Below are positions 17,865-26,010 of a stretch of 64,000 bases of DNA, piece by piece. Numbering within the stretch: the stretch's first letter is position 1; each line of letters starts with the position of its first letter. The notes under the pieces are model-generated. The model was not told where the DNA came from and did not search any database. It saw only the letters and a list, made by a program, of their open reading frames with translations. The position numbers and the translations under genes are program-made. The stretch is from Capnocytophaga bilenii (GTDB lineage Bacteria > Bacteroidota > Bacteroidia > Flavobacteriales > Flavobacteriaceae), in contig NZ_JAGDYP010000006.1 of the NCBI RefSeq assembly GCF_017565765.1, positions 1 through 64,000 on the forward strand. The letters run 5' to 3'.

Positions 17865-20201
17865 TTGAGGTATTTTATTACATATATACTTGTTATTATC
17901 ACTTTTACAGCTTGTAATTGGCAGGAAAAGAAAAATAAAGTAAAGCCCTTTTCTTTTCCTGACAATGCCGAGCTGATTTTTCATATCAATCACAAAGATA
18001 ATTTTTTAAGTGCTATTACCAATAATACACTTTGGAAACAACTCCCCCCTCATACATTTCACTTGCACGAAATGAAGCTTATAGAGAGTATGCCCTCTGA
18101 TGTAGATATTTGGGTAGCAATTGATAACCATCAGCGGTTTGTAGCAATCACACCTATAACAGAAAAAGATACTATAACCGTGTGGAAAGGCGCTAATAAC
18201 ACTCTACAGAAGCAGGCGCAGTTTGGCAAGGAATGGTTCTACACACTTGCTAATAATTACCTTATCATAAGCGATAGCGATAAAATAACCGACTATACGC
18301 AGCCTGCCAAAACTCCAAAAAGTACTAAACAACAAGAACTTCAACAGCTACAGGCTCTTGCTTCTACCGATTGTGTAGCAAATTGGTTTGTACCTACTAC
18401 CCTTGCAAATCACTATTTCAGTCAGTATTTTGAACAGAACATACTTACCACCTTACCCCAATGGGTAGCTTTTGATTTGTATTTAGATGATAATAGCTTC
18501 AGGTATAGTGGCATTACCAGTATGGGCAACCCAACCGAATCACACCCTTTGCAACATACAACGCCTTACCCTAATAGCCTCGCCGATCTAATCCCTGCGC
18601 GTACACTGGCTCTTACTATTTATTCTTTTGAAGATGCCAATCGTATAGTACAAAACGATAGTTTGGCTCAAAATGGTATCTTTGAGGAAGCTATTAATGG
18701 CGTTGCTTTTGCCAAAACAATAGATGGTGAATTTGCTATCGTTCCTACTTATGATACCGATCAAGCCTTGGATGGGCTGCCCATACTCTCGGAAGACTTC
18801 AAATATAACTTTCCTATATATGACCTTGGCGAACAACCTTTGGTGTTCTTTAGGATTTTCAACCCCCATTTTAGTCCAAAATACGTGGGAGTATATGAAA
18901 AACATTTGGTATTTGCCCCTACCAAAGAACTTTTGGTATCGGTAGTGAATGATATGCAGCGGGGCTATGTGTTGTCGGCAAACAAGGCTTACCAGCTGCT
19001 GGCAGAAAGCAGTGCTTCTTCAGCAAGTATTACTAAGGTAGCAAACCTTTACGACCAAACTTCTTTTGCTAATAAACATCCTTTTGTAGCCGAACATTAT
19101 CGATGGGCTCTATTTCAGCAAACCATACAAAATGATTATTACGTGCTGAACTTCGTATGCCAACAGCAAACCCAGCAAACACTCACCAACGAAATGCGAG
19201 AGCAATTCCGCTTTACTGTAGATGACCAATTGGTTACCCCCCCAATGTTGCTCACCAACCACCGCACCAAACAGCTTGAAATAGCAGTGCAAGATGTGAA
19301 TAACGAACTTTACCTCATAGACAATAAGGGATCTCTACTTTGGAAGAAAAAATTAGACGGCAAAATACAAGGTGAGATACAGCAGGTAGATTTGTTTAAA
19401 AACGGATTCTTGCAGATGATATTCTCTACTGAAAAAACCGTGTGGGTATTAGACCGCAATGGCAATGTAGTACCTCCTTTCCCATTATACTATAAAAACA
19501 ATATCACGCCAGTAGAAGTATTTGACTATGACCAAAATAGAGAATACCGCTTCCTATTTGCCGAAAACCAAACGCTTCACCTTTTAGATAGAAAAGGACA
19601 GCCCGTGAAAGGCTTCTTCCAGCGCAGTAATGGGCTGCCACTATTTACACCCCAGCATTACCGCATAGGCGATAGAGATTACCTCATATATCCCTCCAAA
19701 AACGGAGTGTTCAACATTCTGCACCGCAATGGCGAGAATCGCATTACAGTGAAAGACCGTTATGAATTTTCTAAAAACCCACCAGCGGTAATAAACAATC
19801 TCTTTACCTTTGCTACCGAAGACGGCTATTTGGTATCTATAGACGAAAAAGGTGGGGTAAAAAAAGAACGAAAAGGCTATGTAGCGCCGTTCTATTGGGG
19901 TGCTAATCGCTATACGCGCTATGCACTTACAGGAAACCTACTCATCTTCGGTTGGCGCAAAATAGAACTGTTGGACGGCAAGTATATGCGTCCTCAGCTC
20001 TTCCGCTTGCGAGGAATGAATTATATAGCCGTAACCGATGCTAATATCCAAAAAACCTATCTGTATGACGAAAAAGGCGAATTGGTGAAAGACTTCCCCG
20101 TAGAATCAGCAAACCAAATAGCTATAGACATCAATACCGATAAACAAATGTGGATAGTAACCGAAAAAACGCCTACTGAAATAGTAGTATATACATTTTA
20201 A
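17865..20201 (+). CDS. DUF3352-like lipoprotein with PQQ-type beta-propeller
   Basis: The start chosen is TTG at 17865, giving MRYFITYILVIITFTAC, a lipoprotein signal with Cys at residue 17. The earlier TTG at 17838 lies in the promoter. The 778-residue product has an N-terminal half resembling DUF3352 (NAELIFHINHKDNFLSAI). Its C-terminal half holds repeated propeller strands such as ELYLIDNKGSLLWKKKL, VWVLDRNGNVVPPFPL and LHLLDRKGQPVKGF. It is likely anchored in the envelope with a binding or scaffolding role. It is 5 bases upstream of tyrA and probably heads that operon. Confidence 0.7.
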   Translation: MRYFITYILVIITFTACNWQEKKNKVKPFSFPDNAELIFHINHKDNFLSAITNNTLWKQLPPHTFHLHEMKLIESMPSDVDIWVAIDNHQRFVAITPITEKDTITVWKGANNTLQKQAQFGKEWFYTLANNYLIISDSDKITDYTQPAKTPKSTKQQELQQLQALASTDCVANWFVPTTLANHYFSQYFEQNILTTLPQWVAFDLYLDDNSFRYSGITSMGNPTESHPLQHTTPYPNSLADLIPARTLALTIYSFEDANRIVQNDSLAQNGIFEEAINGVAFAKTIDGEFAIVPTYDTDQALDGLPILSEDFKYNFPIYDLGEQPLVFFRIFNPHFSPKYVGVYEKHLVFAPTKELLVSVVNDMQRGYVLSANKAYQLLAESSASSASITKVANLYDQTSFANKHPFVAEHYRWALFQQTIQNDYYVLNFVCQQQTQQTLTNEMREQFRFTVDDQLVTPPMLLTNHRTKQLEIAVQDVNNELYLIDNKGSLLWKKKLDGKIQGEIQQVDLFKNGFLQMIFSTEKTVWVLDRNGNVVPPFPLYYKNNITPVEVFDYDQNREYRFLFAENQTLHLLDRKGQPVKGFFQRSNGLPLFTPQHYRIGDRDYLIYPSKNGVFNILHRNGENRITVKDRYEFSKNPPAVINNLFTFATEDGYLVSIDEKGGVKKERKGYVAPFYWGANRYTRYALTGNLLIFGWRKIELLDGKYMRPQLFRLRGMNYIAVTDANIQKTYLYDEKGELVKDFPVESANQIAIDINTDKQMWIVTEKTPTEIVVYTF

Positions 20202-20206
20202 GAAAA

Positions 20207-21046
20207 ATGAAAACAGCAGTTATTATAGGATTAGGGCTTATAGGAGGCTCATTGGGTTTAGAACTAAAAAAACGATTGAACTATAAAATTTTAGGTATAG
20301 ACAACAATGCTGCCCACTTGCAAAAAGCAATAGAGTTGGGCATAATAGATGACGAAGCTACCTATGAGGCTATCGCTACTGCAGAACTTGTGATAGTAGC
20401 AGTGCCTGTAAATCATATAGCAGCAGTAGTTTGCAAGGCGTTAGACTATGTAGGCGAAAATACCTTAGTGATGGATGTAGGCTCAGTAAAAAATAGTATA
20501 TGCAAGGCAGTAGCCGCACACCCACACCGCAAGCACTTTGTAGCCGCACACCCTATGGCAGGAACAGAACATTCAGGTCCTGAAGCTGCTATTTACGACC
20601 TTTTTGACGGCAAAGTAATGGCTTTGTGTGAAATAGATGATAGTGGATGGCAGTTCTATGACCGCGCTATAGATATAGCCAAAACCCTGAATATGAGAGT
20701 GAAGATAATGCACGCCGAGAATCACGACCTGCACACAGCCTATGTATCGCACCTTTCACACGTGAGTTCCTTTATGCTGGGAAAAACAGTATTGGAAATA
20801 GAGAAAGACGAATCACAAATATTCGATTTGGCAAGTACAGGTTTTGCCTCAACTGTGCGACTGGCAAAAAGTGATGCGCATATGTGGTGCCCTATATTTT
20901 TAGAAAACAAAACAAACGTACTAAAGGCTCTTGATGAATATATAAAAAACTTGCAAGAGTTCAGAACAATGATAGCCGACGAGCAAGCCGAAGCAATCTA
21001 CAAAACAATACACGATATAAACTATATCAGAAAAATACTGAAATAA
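20207..21046 (+). CDS. tyrA: Prephenate dehydrogenase
   Basis: The 279-residue protein makes 4-hydroxyphenylpyruvate from prephenate for tyrosine synthesis, using NAD. The Rossmann motif GLGLIGGSLG lies at residues 8-17, and the HPMAGTEHSGPEAA segment near residue 105-120 is the prephenate dehydrogenase signature. No chorismate mutase or ACT domain is fused. It follows the propeller lipoprotein by 5 bases. No other aromatic amino acid gene is adjacent; trpF lies 17 kb away. Confidence 0.93.
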   Translation: MKTAVIIGLGLIGGSLGLELKKRLNYKILGIDNNAAHLQKAIELGIIDDEATYEAIATAELVIVAVPVNHIAAVVCKALDYVGENTLVMDVGSVKNSICKAVAAHPHRKHFVAAHPMAGTEHSGPEAAIYDLFDGKVMALCEIDDSGWQFYDRAIDIAKTLNMRVKIMHAENHDLHTAYVSHLSHVSSFMLGKTVLEIEKDESQIFDLASTGFASTVRLAKSDAHMWCPIFLENKTNVLKALDEYIKNLQEFRTMIADEQAEAIYKTIHDINYIRKILK

Positions 21047-21079
21047 AACAACTTTCACCCCTTAGCCATTAGATAAAAA

Positions 21080-22018
21080 ATGAAGAGAATAGTCGTTTTT
21101 TTGAGAGATAGCAGAACACTCACTTTTGTGGTTTGTTTGGTAGTTACCTTGTTCCTATGGACACCAATGAAACTCTCTAAAAACCTATTGCGTGAGCTAT
21201 CAGTGCCTGTGGTAATCACAAACTTACCAGCAGATAAAGTCCTAATACCCTCCCCCGAAAACAATTATATGAAACTCCTTGCCGAAGGCAATGGCTTTGC
21301 CTTGCTTAAAGCCTATAGCCAAAATCCTGTACTTCATATAGACTTTCAGGACTTGCAGCCCATAGATACTCATTCCTACTGCCTCACCAAAAACGGTAAA
21401 GACAAACTCAATAACAGCTACTTGTCCAACTTCAGAATACGCACAGTAGTTAATGACACCCTACAGCTAAACCTATCTCCTAAGCACACCAAGCGCGTGC
21501 CCGTACAAGTACAGCTAAACGTAGAGTACGCCAAAGAATACCAACTTACAGAACTGCGCATAGAGCCCGACTCGGTAACCGTATCGGGAAGCAAAGCGGT
21601 CATTGATACCCTCAGGGCAATTACTTTCACCTACCACCAAAGGCGTATTGCCAAAGAAAATTTCAGAAAAGACTATCCGCTGAAAAACACCCCATTGCTG
21701 CATTACAATACTCACAAAGTAGCTATGCAAGCTTTTGTAGATAAAGTGAGCGAGCAACTCCTGCGAGTGCCCGTGCAGGTAATAAATGCCCCCGCAGGCA
21801 GTCAGATAAAGGTCTTTCCCAATGAAATTACACTCCTCTGTACAGGTGATTTAGAACTGCTAAAAACACTTACCCCCAATGACGTTAGCGTAACTGCCAA
21901 TGTAGCCGAAGCCTCAGGAGACAATCGTATCCCCTTGCGCCTCACTACCAAGGCAAAAAGAGTAAAAATATCCTTCTTCAATGAAACTACAGTAGATTTT
22001 TTAATACGGAAAGAATGA
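21080..22018 (+). CDS. YbbR-like domain protein
   Basis: This 312-residue protein has an N-terminal membrane anchor (TLTFVVCLVVTLFLWTPMKL). YbbR-like repeats follow, for example RVPVQVQLNVEYAKEYQLTELRIEPDSVTVSGSKAVID and RVPVQVINAPAGSQIKVFPNEITLLCTG. YbbR in Firmicutes (CdaR) regulates a c-di-AMP cyclase. In Flavobacteriia a YbbR-like gene next to coaE is common, but its role is not known to me. It overlaps coaE by 4 bases (ATGA), so the two are translationally coupled. Confidence 0.85.
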   Translation: MKRIVVFLRDSRTLTFVVCLVVTLFLWTPMKLSKNLLRELSVPVVITNLPADKVLIPSPENNYMKLLAEGNGFALLKAYSQNPVLHIDFQDLQPIDTHSYCLTKNGKDKLNNSYLSNFRIRTVVNDTLQLNLSPKHTKRVPVQVQLNVEYAKEYQLTELRIEPDSVTVSGSKAVIDTLRAITFTYHQRRIAKENFRKDYPLKNTPLLHYNTHKVAMQAFVDKVSEQLLRVPVQVINAPAGSQIKVFPNEITLLCTGDLELLKTLTPNDVSVTANVAEASGDNRIPLRLTTKAKRVKISFFNETTVDFLIRKE

Positions 22019-22590
22019 AAATAATAGGACTTACAGGCGGTATAGGTAGCGGCAAAAGCACCATAGCCAAAGAATTTGCAGCAAGAGGTATCCCCGTATA
22101 TAATTCTGATGACGAAGCTAAAAAACTCATAGCTACCAATGCTCAGCTGCGCCAGCGCATTACAGAAACCTTTGGCGAAAACGCTTATATCAATGGGCAA
22201 TACAACAAAGCCTATATCGCACAAATCGTCTTCAATGATGCCAATCAATTAGCGCAACTAAACGCAATAGTACATCCTGCCTTAGCAGTTCATTTTAGGG
22301 AGTGGGTACAGCAACAAAACACACCTTATGTGATTAAAGAAGCAGCCATACTTTTTGAAAGTGGCAGCTATAAAGATTGTGATTTTATCATCTCAGTTGT
22401 AGCTCCCGAAGACCTACGCATAGCACGAGTTATAGCACGCGACCATTGCACCGAAGCCCAAGTAAAAGCCCGTATGGCACAACAATGGACAGATGCACAA
22501 CGCATAGCCCTATCTAATGCCGTAATAGAAAACATAGATTTAGAAAAAGCAAAACAACAAGTAGAGAGAATTGTGAAATGTGAATTATGA
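22015..22590 (+). CDS. coaE: Dephospho-CoA kinase
   Basis: This 191-residue P-loop kinase catalyses the last step of coenzyme A synthesis. The Walker A motif GGIGSGKST spans residues 8-16, followed by VYNSDDEAKKL (acceptor-binding Asp), and VIKEAAILFESG and IARDHCTEAQVKARM match the CoaE lid region. It overlaps the YbbR-like gene by 4 bases and the cytochrome gene downstream by 4 bases, so it is the middle gene of a coupled set of three. Confidence 0.93.
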   Translation: MKIIGLTGGIGSGKSTIAKEFAARGIPVYNSDDEAKKLIATNAQLRQRITETFGENAYINGQYNKAYIAQIVFNDANQLAQLNAIVHPALAVHFREWVQQQNTPYVIKEAAILFESGSYKDCDFIISVVAPEDLRIARVIARDHCTEAQVKARMAQQWTDAQRIALSNAVIENIDLEKAKQQVERIVKCEL

Positions 22591-23285
22591 AATTTATTCA
22601 GAAAAAATACCTCATCATATCCCTTTTAATAGCAATATTCATAGCAGCCGCCTGCCTGCTCTATACCTATTTGATGCAAATAGGCGTAGATGAAGGCTAC
22701 GAACCCGTGCAGCCCATACACTTCTCCCATAAAATACACGCAGGCGACAACCAAATAGCCTGCCAATACTGCCACGCAGGCGCACGACAGGGTAGGGTAG
22801 CAGGAGTTCCCGCCTTGCGCACCTGTATGGGGTGTCACAAAGTAATATCCCAATATGAAGGTGCTGAAGATACTACCAAAGGCTATACAAAAGCTTTTTA
22901 TACAGCCGAAATAAAAAAACTATACAAAGCCGTAGGCTGGGACGAACAACGTTTTCGCTATACCGATAAAACTGATGAATTTACGTGGGTACGCATACAC
23001 AACCTCCCCGATTTTACTTACTTCAACCACTCACAACACGTACAAGTAGCCAAAATAGATTGCCAACAGTGTCACGGAGAGGTACAGCAAATGGAACGTA
23101 TGCAGCAACACGCACCCCTGACGATGGGATGGTGCATAGAATGCCACCGCAAGACAATGCCCACCCAAAGTGCCTATTACACCCAATACGAGCAAGTGCA
23201 TAAAGAATTAGCCCAAAAAATGAAAGTAGCCAAGCTAACAGTTGCACAAATTGGCGGTTTGGAGTGTGCCAAATGTCACTACTAA
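22587..23285 (+). CDS. Pentaheme cytochrome c, ActA-like
   Basis: In this 232-residue protein one N-terminal membrane anchor (~10-30) precedes five CxxCH haem-binding sites, starting at residues 59, 80, 159, 183 and 227. The region EGYEPVQPIHFSHKIHAGDNQIACQYCHAGAR closely resembles ActA, the pentaheme subunit of alternative complex III (quinol:cytochrome c oxidoreductase) of Bacteroidota. The actB-actF genes normally following it are absent; comF follows. It may serve another periplasmic electron pathway or be a remnant. It starts inside coaE (ATGA overlap). Confidence 0.8.
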   Translation: MKFIQKKYLIISLLIAIFIAAACLLYTYLMQIGVDEGYEPVQPIHFSHKIHAGDNQIACQYCHAGARQGRVAGVPALRTCMGCHKVISQYEGAEDTTKGYTKAFYTAEIKKLYKAVGWDEQRFRYTDKTDEFTWVRIHNLPDFTYFNHSQHVQVAKIDCQQCHGEVQQMERMQQHAPLTMGWCIECHRKTMPTQSAYYTQYEQVHKELAQKMKVAKLTVAQIGGLECAKCHY

Positions 23286-23290
23286 TACAA

Positions 23291-23345
23291 CGAACCTTGA
23301 GCGAACCTTGAGCGAAGGATGAGCGAAGGATAAGCGAAGGATAAC
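23291..23345. repeat. 11-bp tandem repeat, five units
   Basis: Five consecutive 11-bp units of type CGAACCTTGAG, CGAAGGATGAG and CGAAGGATAAG begin 5 bases after the cytochrome stop codon. The same unit recurs in seven copies at 42868-42944. Confidence 0.85.
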
Positions 23346-23367
23346 CATTAATCATTACATTACCATT

Positions 23368-24045
23368 ATGCTTATAAAATCTGTTTTTTGGGCAACATAC
23401 TGCATAGGCTGCGGACGTATGCTCCGCGATAACGAACACTTCCTCTGCCTCCATTGCCGCGAAATGCTACACGAAACCAATTATCACCAAGCACCCCAAA
23501 ACCCCTTGTATCAGCTCCTTTCTTCACATTGCAAGTTACAGGCAGCTACTGCATTGTTTTTCTTCGAACAAGGCAATTTGGCACAACATTTGATACATCA
23601 ATTGAAGTACTACGGCAAAGAATATATAGGCGAATATATAGGAAAATGGCTTGCACTACGCCTGCAACAAACTCCCGCCTTTGCTTCCTGCCAAGTAGTT
23701 GTACCCGTGCCTATGCACCCCCACAAGCTCCGCAAGCGAGGTTATAACCAAGTAACCCTATTTGCCAAAACATTAGCAAAAACAATGGGCATAGCGTATA
23801 ACGCACAAGTACTGATAAAACAAACCTCCAATACCACCCAAACCCATAAATTCGTTTGGAAACGCTATAACGATAGCAATCATATATTTGCCTTGCAACA
23901 GCAAGAACAACTTGAAGGGAAACACCTATTGCTGGTAGATGATGTTATCACCACAGGCTCTACTATAGAACGTTGTTACGAACAGCTTTGTCATATAGAA
24001 GGAGTACATATAAGCGTAGCCTCTATGGCTTGTGCCATATTGTAA
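23368..24045 (+). CDS. comF: ComF family phosphoribosyltransferase-like protein
   Basis: The 225-residue protein begins with a four-Cys zinc finger (C12, C15, C27, C30). The type I PRTase region has VVPVPMHPHKLRKRGYNQ and the PRPP-binding loop LLLVDDVITTGST near residue 190. ComF proteins are needed for DNA uptake in naturally competent bacteria. In Bacteroidota the gene is widespread and its exact role unclear. It is separated from the cytochrome gene by the 11-bp repeat array and precedes the Lys/Cys-rich small protein by 27 bases. Confidence 0.88.
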   Translation: MLIKSVFWATYCIGCGRMLRDNEHFLCLHCREMLHETNYHQAPQNPLYQLLSSHCKLQAATALFFFEQGNLAQHLIHQLKYYGKEYIGEYIGKWLALRLQQTPAFASCQVVVPVPMHPHKLRKRGYNQVTLFAKTLAKTMGIAYNAQVLIKQTSNTTQTHKFVWKRYNDSNHIFALQQQEQLEGKHLLLVDDVITTGSTIERCYEQLCHIEGVHISVASMACAIL

Positions 24046-24072
24046 AACAGTAACTTTAATAAATTCAAACAT

Positions 24073-24363
24073 ATGAAAAACACATTGAAACTTATGGCAA
24101 TGGCAGCAATGTTTGCTTTTGGAGCAAGCGCAACTGCCGCAACTTTTTCAGCTAATACAACTATGAGCGTAGCTTACGACCAAGACGGTAATGCAAACGC
24201 AACAGTGAAAAAATCTTGCGATAAAGACGGCGAGAAAAAAGAATGCAAAAAAGACGGTGAAAAAAAGTCTTGCTGCAAAAAAGACGGTGAGAAAAAATCT
24301 TGCTGCAAAAAAGATGCTAAAGATAAAAAATCTTGCGACAAAAAAGCAGCTGAACAAAAATAA
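24073..24363 (+). CDS. Small secreted Lys/Cys-rich repeat protein
   Basis: This 96-residue protein has a signal peptide (MKNTLKLMAMAAMFAFGASATAA). The mature half is almost only repeats of KDGEKKSCCK, with eight Cys in CC pairs or alone among Lys and Asp. Similar short secreted proteins occur in Flavobacteriia, but I know no function. A metal-binding or cross-linked basic peptide is possible. The DNA repeat makes the unit number prone to change. The minus-strand frames opposite it are shadows of the repeat. A hairpin terminator follows directly. Confidence 0.75.
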   Translation: MKNTLKLMAMAAMFAFGASATAATFSANTTMSVAYDQDGNANATVKKSCDKDGEKKECKKDGEKKSCCKKDGEKKSCCKKDAKDKKSCDKKAAEQK

Positions 24364-24374
24364 TCACAACACAC

Positions 24375-24405
24375 ACTTTGGCAAACTTCAAAAGTTTGCC
24401 AAAGT
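24375..24405. terminator. Hairpin ACTTTGGCAAACTT family, copy 1
   Basis: A 14-bp perfect stem (24375-24388 with 24392-24405) around a 3-base loop lies 11 bases after the Lys/Cys-rich gene. The same hairpin core (ACTTTGGCAAA...TTTGCCAAAGT) recurs at 25799-25829 and 42531-42561. It may serve as a terminator and belongs to a dispersed family. Confidence 0.75.
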
Positions 24406-24434
24406 TGGTTATAACCAACTTTTTCGTATCTTTG
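24401..24434 (+). promoter_or_regulatory. 22-bp palindrome overlapping a promoter upstream of gldD
   Basis: AAAGTTGG/TTATAACCAACTTT (24401-24422) is a perfect 22-bp palindrome. A TTG at 24405-24407 lies inside it, 19 bases before a -7 element TATCTTTG (24427-24434). The palindrome therefore fills most of the promoter spacer and could be an operator, or it could simply be part of the preceding terminator. Confidence 0.5.
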
Positions 24435-24467
24435 CCCCATTAATTAACCTTTTAGTATAAAAGTATA

Positions 24468-24545
24468 ATGAGAAAAGTATTATTTTTGTTGTGTGGTTTT
24501 ATACTAACCTTACATAATGAGAAAATTAGAAAATTAGCAAATTAG
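24468..24545 (+). pseudogene. 25-codon ORF resembling a broken signal peptide
   Basis: An ATG 34 bases after the TATCTTTG element encodes MRKVLFLLCGFILTL, which looks like a signal peptide. It then runs into an AATTAGAAAATTAGCAAATTAG repeat and stops. It is either the remnant of a secreted protein gene overtaken by the repeat or a leader peptide for gldD. Support is only the signal-like sequence and promoter spacing. Confidence 0.3.
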
Positions 24546-24579
24546 AAAATTGACAAATTAGCAAATCGCAAAATTAACG

Positions 24580-25143
24580 ATGAAGATATTTACCTGTTTA
24601 CTGATACTTACAACAAGCTTACTAATAGGCTGTAGCAATGATACTTTGCCAAAACCCAAAGGCGTTTTGCGCTTAGATTATGCCCCCGCTACCTATCACT
24701 CTATTACACAGCTGGCAAACTGCCCCTTCAGCTTTCAGGCAAATGACATTTCCGAACTAAAATACAAACCCCACTCCTGCGATTTGAATATAGAATACCC
24801 CACAATGCGCGCTACTATCTATCTAACCTATAAAAACGTAGATAACAACATACGCAAACTGCTTACCGATGCACAGAATTTCACCTACGGACATACCATA
24901 AAAGCAGATAACATCGCCTCCAACGTTTTTGAAAACGACACCACTCGTGTATATGGGCGTTTTTATCAAGTGTATGGCAATGCTGCTTCACAAGCACAAT
25001 TCTATGCCACCGATAGCGTAAAACACTTTATATCAGGCTCTGTTTATTTCAGGGCAATTCCCAATTACGACTCTATACAGCCCGCAAGTGCTTATTTAGA
25101 AAAAGATGTCAGAAAAATAATGGAAAGCCTACAGTGGAAATAA
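24580..25143 (+). CDS. gldD: Gliding motility lipoprotein GldD
   Basis: This 187-residue lipoprotein has a signal (MKIFTCLLILTTSLLIGC) with Cys at residue 18. The body matches the GldD family in PKPKGVLRLDYAPATY, IEYPTMRATIYLTYK, FTYGHTIKADNIASNVF, VYGRFYQVYGNAASQAQFY and ending MESLQWK. GldD is required for gliding and type IX secretion in Flavobacterium johnsoniae, where it neighbours gldE. Here gldE is not adjacent. The start follows an AT-rich repeat. It fits with sprA at the window's right end. Confidence 0.9.
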   Translation: MKIFTCLLILTTSLLIGCSNDTLPKPKGVLRLDYAPATYHSITQLANCPFSFQANDISELKYKPHSCDLNIEYPTMRATIYLTYKNVDNNIRKLLTDAQNFTYGHTIKADNIASNVFENDTTRVYGRFYQVYGNAASQAQFYATDSVKHFISGSVYFRAIPNYDSIQPASAYLEKDVRKIMESLQWK

Positions 25144-25178
25144 AAAACTGTGAATATTGTGATTTAAAAATATTGTTG

Positions 25179-25186
25179 TATATTTG
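25179..25186 (+). promoter_or_regulatory. -7 promoter element TATATTTG before the YqeY-like gene
   Basis: TATATTTG lies 23 bases upstream of the ATG at 25210 and matches TAnnTTTG. No clear -33 TTTG is seen at the usual distance. Confidence 0.6.
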
Positions 25187-25209
25187 CAACCTAAAAAAAT
25201 AATAAAAAG

Positions 25210-25659
25210 ATGAGTTTACAAGCTAAAGTAATGGAAGAGCTAAAAGAGGCTATGAAAGCGAAAAATACAGTTGCTTTAGAGTCTTTACGAGCTATCAAAT
25301 CTGCAATATTATTAGCCAAAACTGAGGCAGGTGCTACAGAAGAATTGACAGAAGCTGATGAGCTGAAGTTATTGCAAAAGTTAGTAAAACAACGCAAAGA
25401 TAGTGCCGCACTTTACAGCCAGCAAGGGCGTGAAGATTTGGCGCAGCCTGAATTGGCACAAATGGCAGTGATAGAAAAATTCTTACCAAAACAGCTTACC
25501 GAAGAAGAAATTACAGCTGCTGTAAAAGGCTTTATAGCCGATGTAGGAGCTACAAGTGCTAAAGATATGGGTAAAGTAATGGGAGTAGCAAGTAAAGCAT
25601 TGGCAGGAAAAGCCGATGGCAAGCTTATCTCGGAAATCGTGAAAAAGCTTTTAGCGTAA
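25210..25659 (+). CDS. GatB/YqeY domain protein
   Basis: This 149-residue helical protein matches YqeY: MSLQAKVMEELKEAMKAKNTVALESLRAIKSAI, then LQKLVKQRKDSAALYSQQGREDLA, and IEKFLPKQLTEEEI. The domain equals the C-terminal tRNA-binding part of GatB and GatE, and free-standing YqeY proteins have no settled function. The gene has its own promoter and ends 11 bases before tRNA-Arg, so both may be on one transcript. Confidence 0.88.
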   Translation: MSLQAKVMEELKEAMKAKNTVALESLRAIKSAILLAKTEAGATEELTEADELKLLQKLVKQRKDSAALYSQQGREDLAQPELAQMAVIEKFLPKQLTEEEITAAVKGFIADVGATSAKDMGKVMGVASKALAGKADGKLISEIVKKLLA

Positions 25660-25670
25660 AAATATAGAGC

Positions 25671-25744
25671 GGCCGCATAGTTCAACTGGATAGAACATCA
25701 GATTTCGGCTCTGAGGGTTAGGGGTTCGAATCCTCTTGCGGTCA
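25671..25744 (+). tRNA. tRNA-Arg, anticodon TCG
   Basis: A full cloverleaf can be drawn: acceptor GGCCGCA with TGCGGTC (one G-T pair), D-stem GTTC/GAAC, anticodon stem TCAGA/TCTGA enclosing TTTCGGC (anticodon TCG, reading CGA), and T-arm AGGGG-TTCGAAT-CCTCT. Discriminator is A at 25744, and CCA is not encoded. Length is 74 bases. Confidence 0.93.
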
Positions 25745-25798
25745 CAAAAAAACTACTGTTCCTAAAGAAAGTTTTTAGAAAGTACAATTACACCATAC

Positions 25799-25829
25799 AC
25801 TTTGGCAAAACTTTAAGCTTTGCCAAAGT
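25799..25829 (+). terminator. Hairpin ACTTTGGCAAA family, copy 2, after tRNA-Arg
   Basis: An 11-bp stem (25799-25809 with 25819-25829) is followed by TTTTTT. It ends the YqeY/tRNA-Arg unit. The flank before it (ATTACACCATAC) matches the flank of the copy at 42531 (ATTACGCCACAC), so more than the hairpin is repeated. Confidence 0.8.
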
Positions 25830-25947
25830 TTTTTATATATACCTCACCCTTTGCCAAATACTTTCTACATTGTAGGAGTAAATTGCTATTTGCCTCTACA
25901 AAATAAGACTTCTGCGGACTGTATGTGGAACAACGGTGAAAAATAAA

Positions 25948-25979
25948 TTTGTATATCTTAGAAAAAATCATTAGCTTTG
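25948..25979 (+). promoter_or_regulatory. Promoter, TTTG-N20-TAGCTTTG
   Basis: TTTG (25948-25951) and TAGCTTTG (25972-25979) are 20 bases apart. They precede the ATG of the transglycosylase gene by 31 bases. Confidence 0.7.
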
Positions 25980-26010
25980 TACCCTTGAAAGGCTAAAAAA
26001 CATATTTGAT

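Noticed and set aside
24148-24460. Extra frames opposite and beside the Lys/Cys-rich gene
   Set aside because: All are shadows of its short DNA repeat. Only the plus-strand frame at 24073 has a signal peptide.
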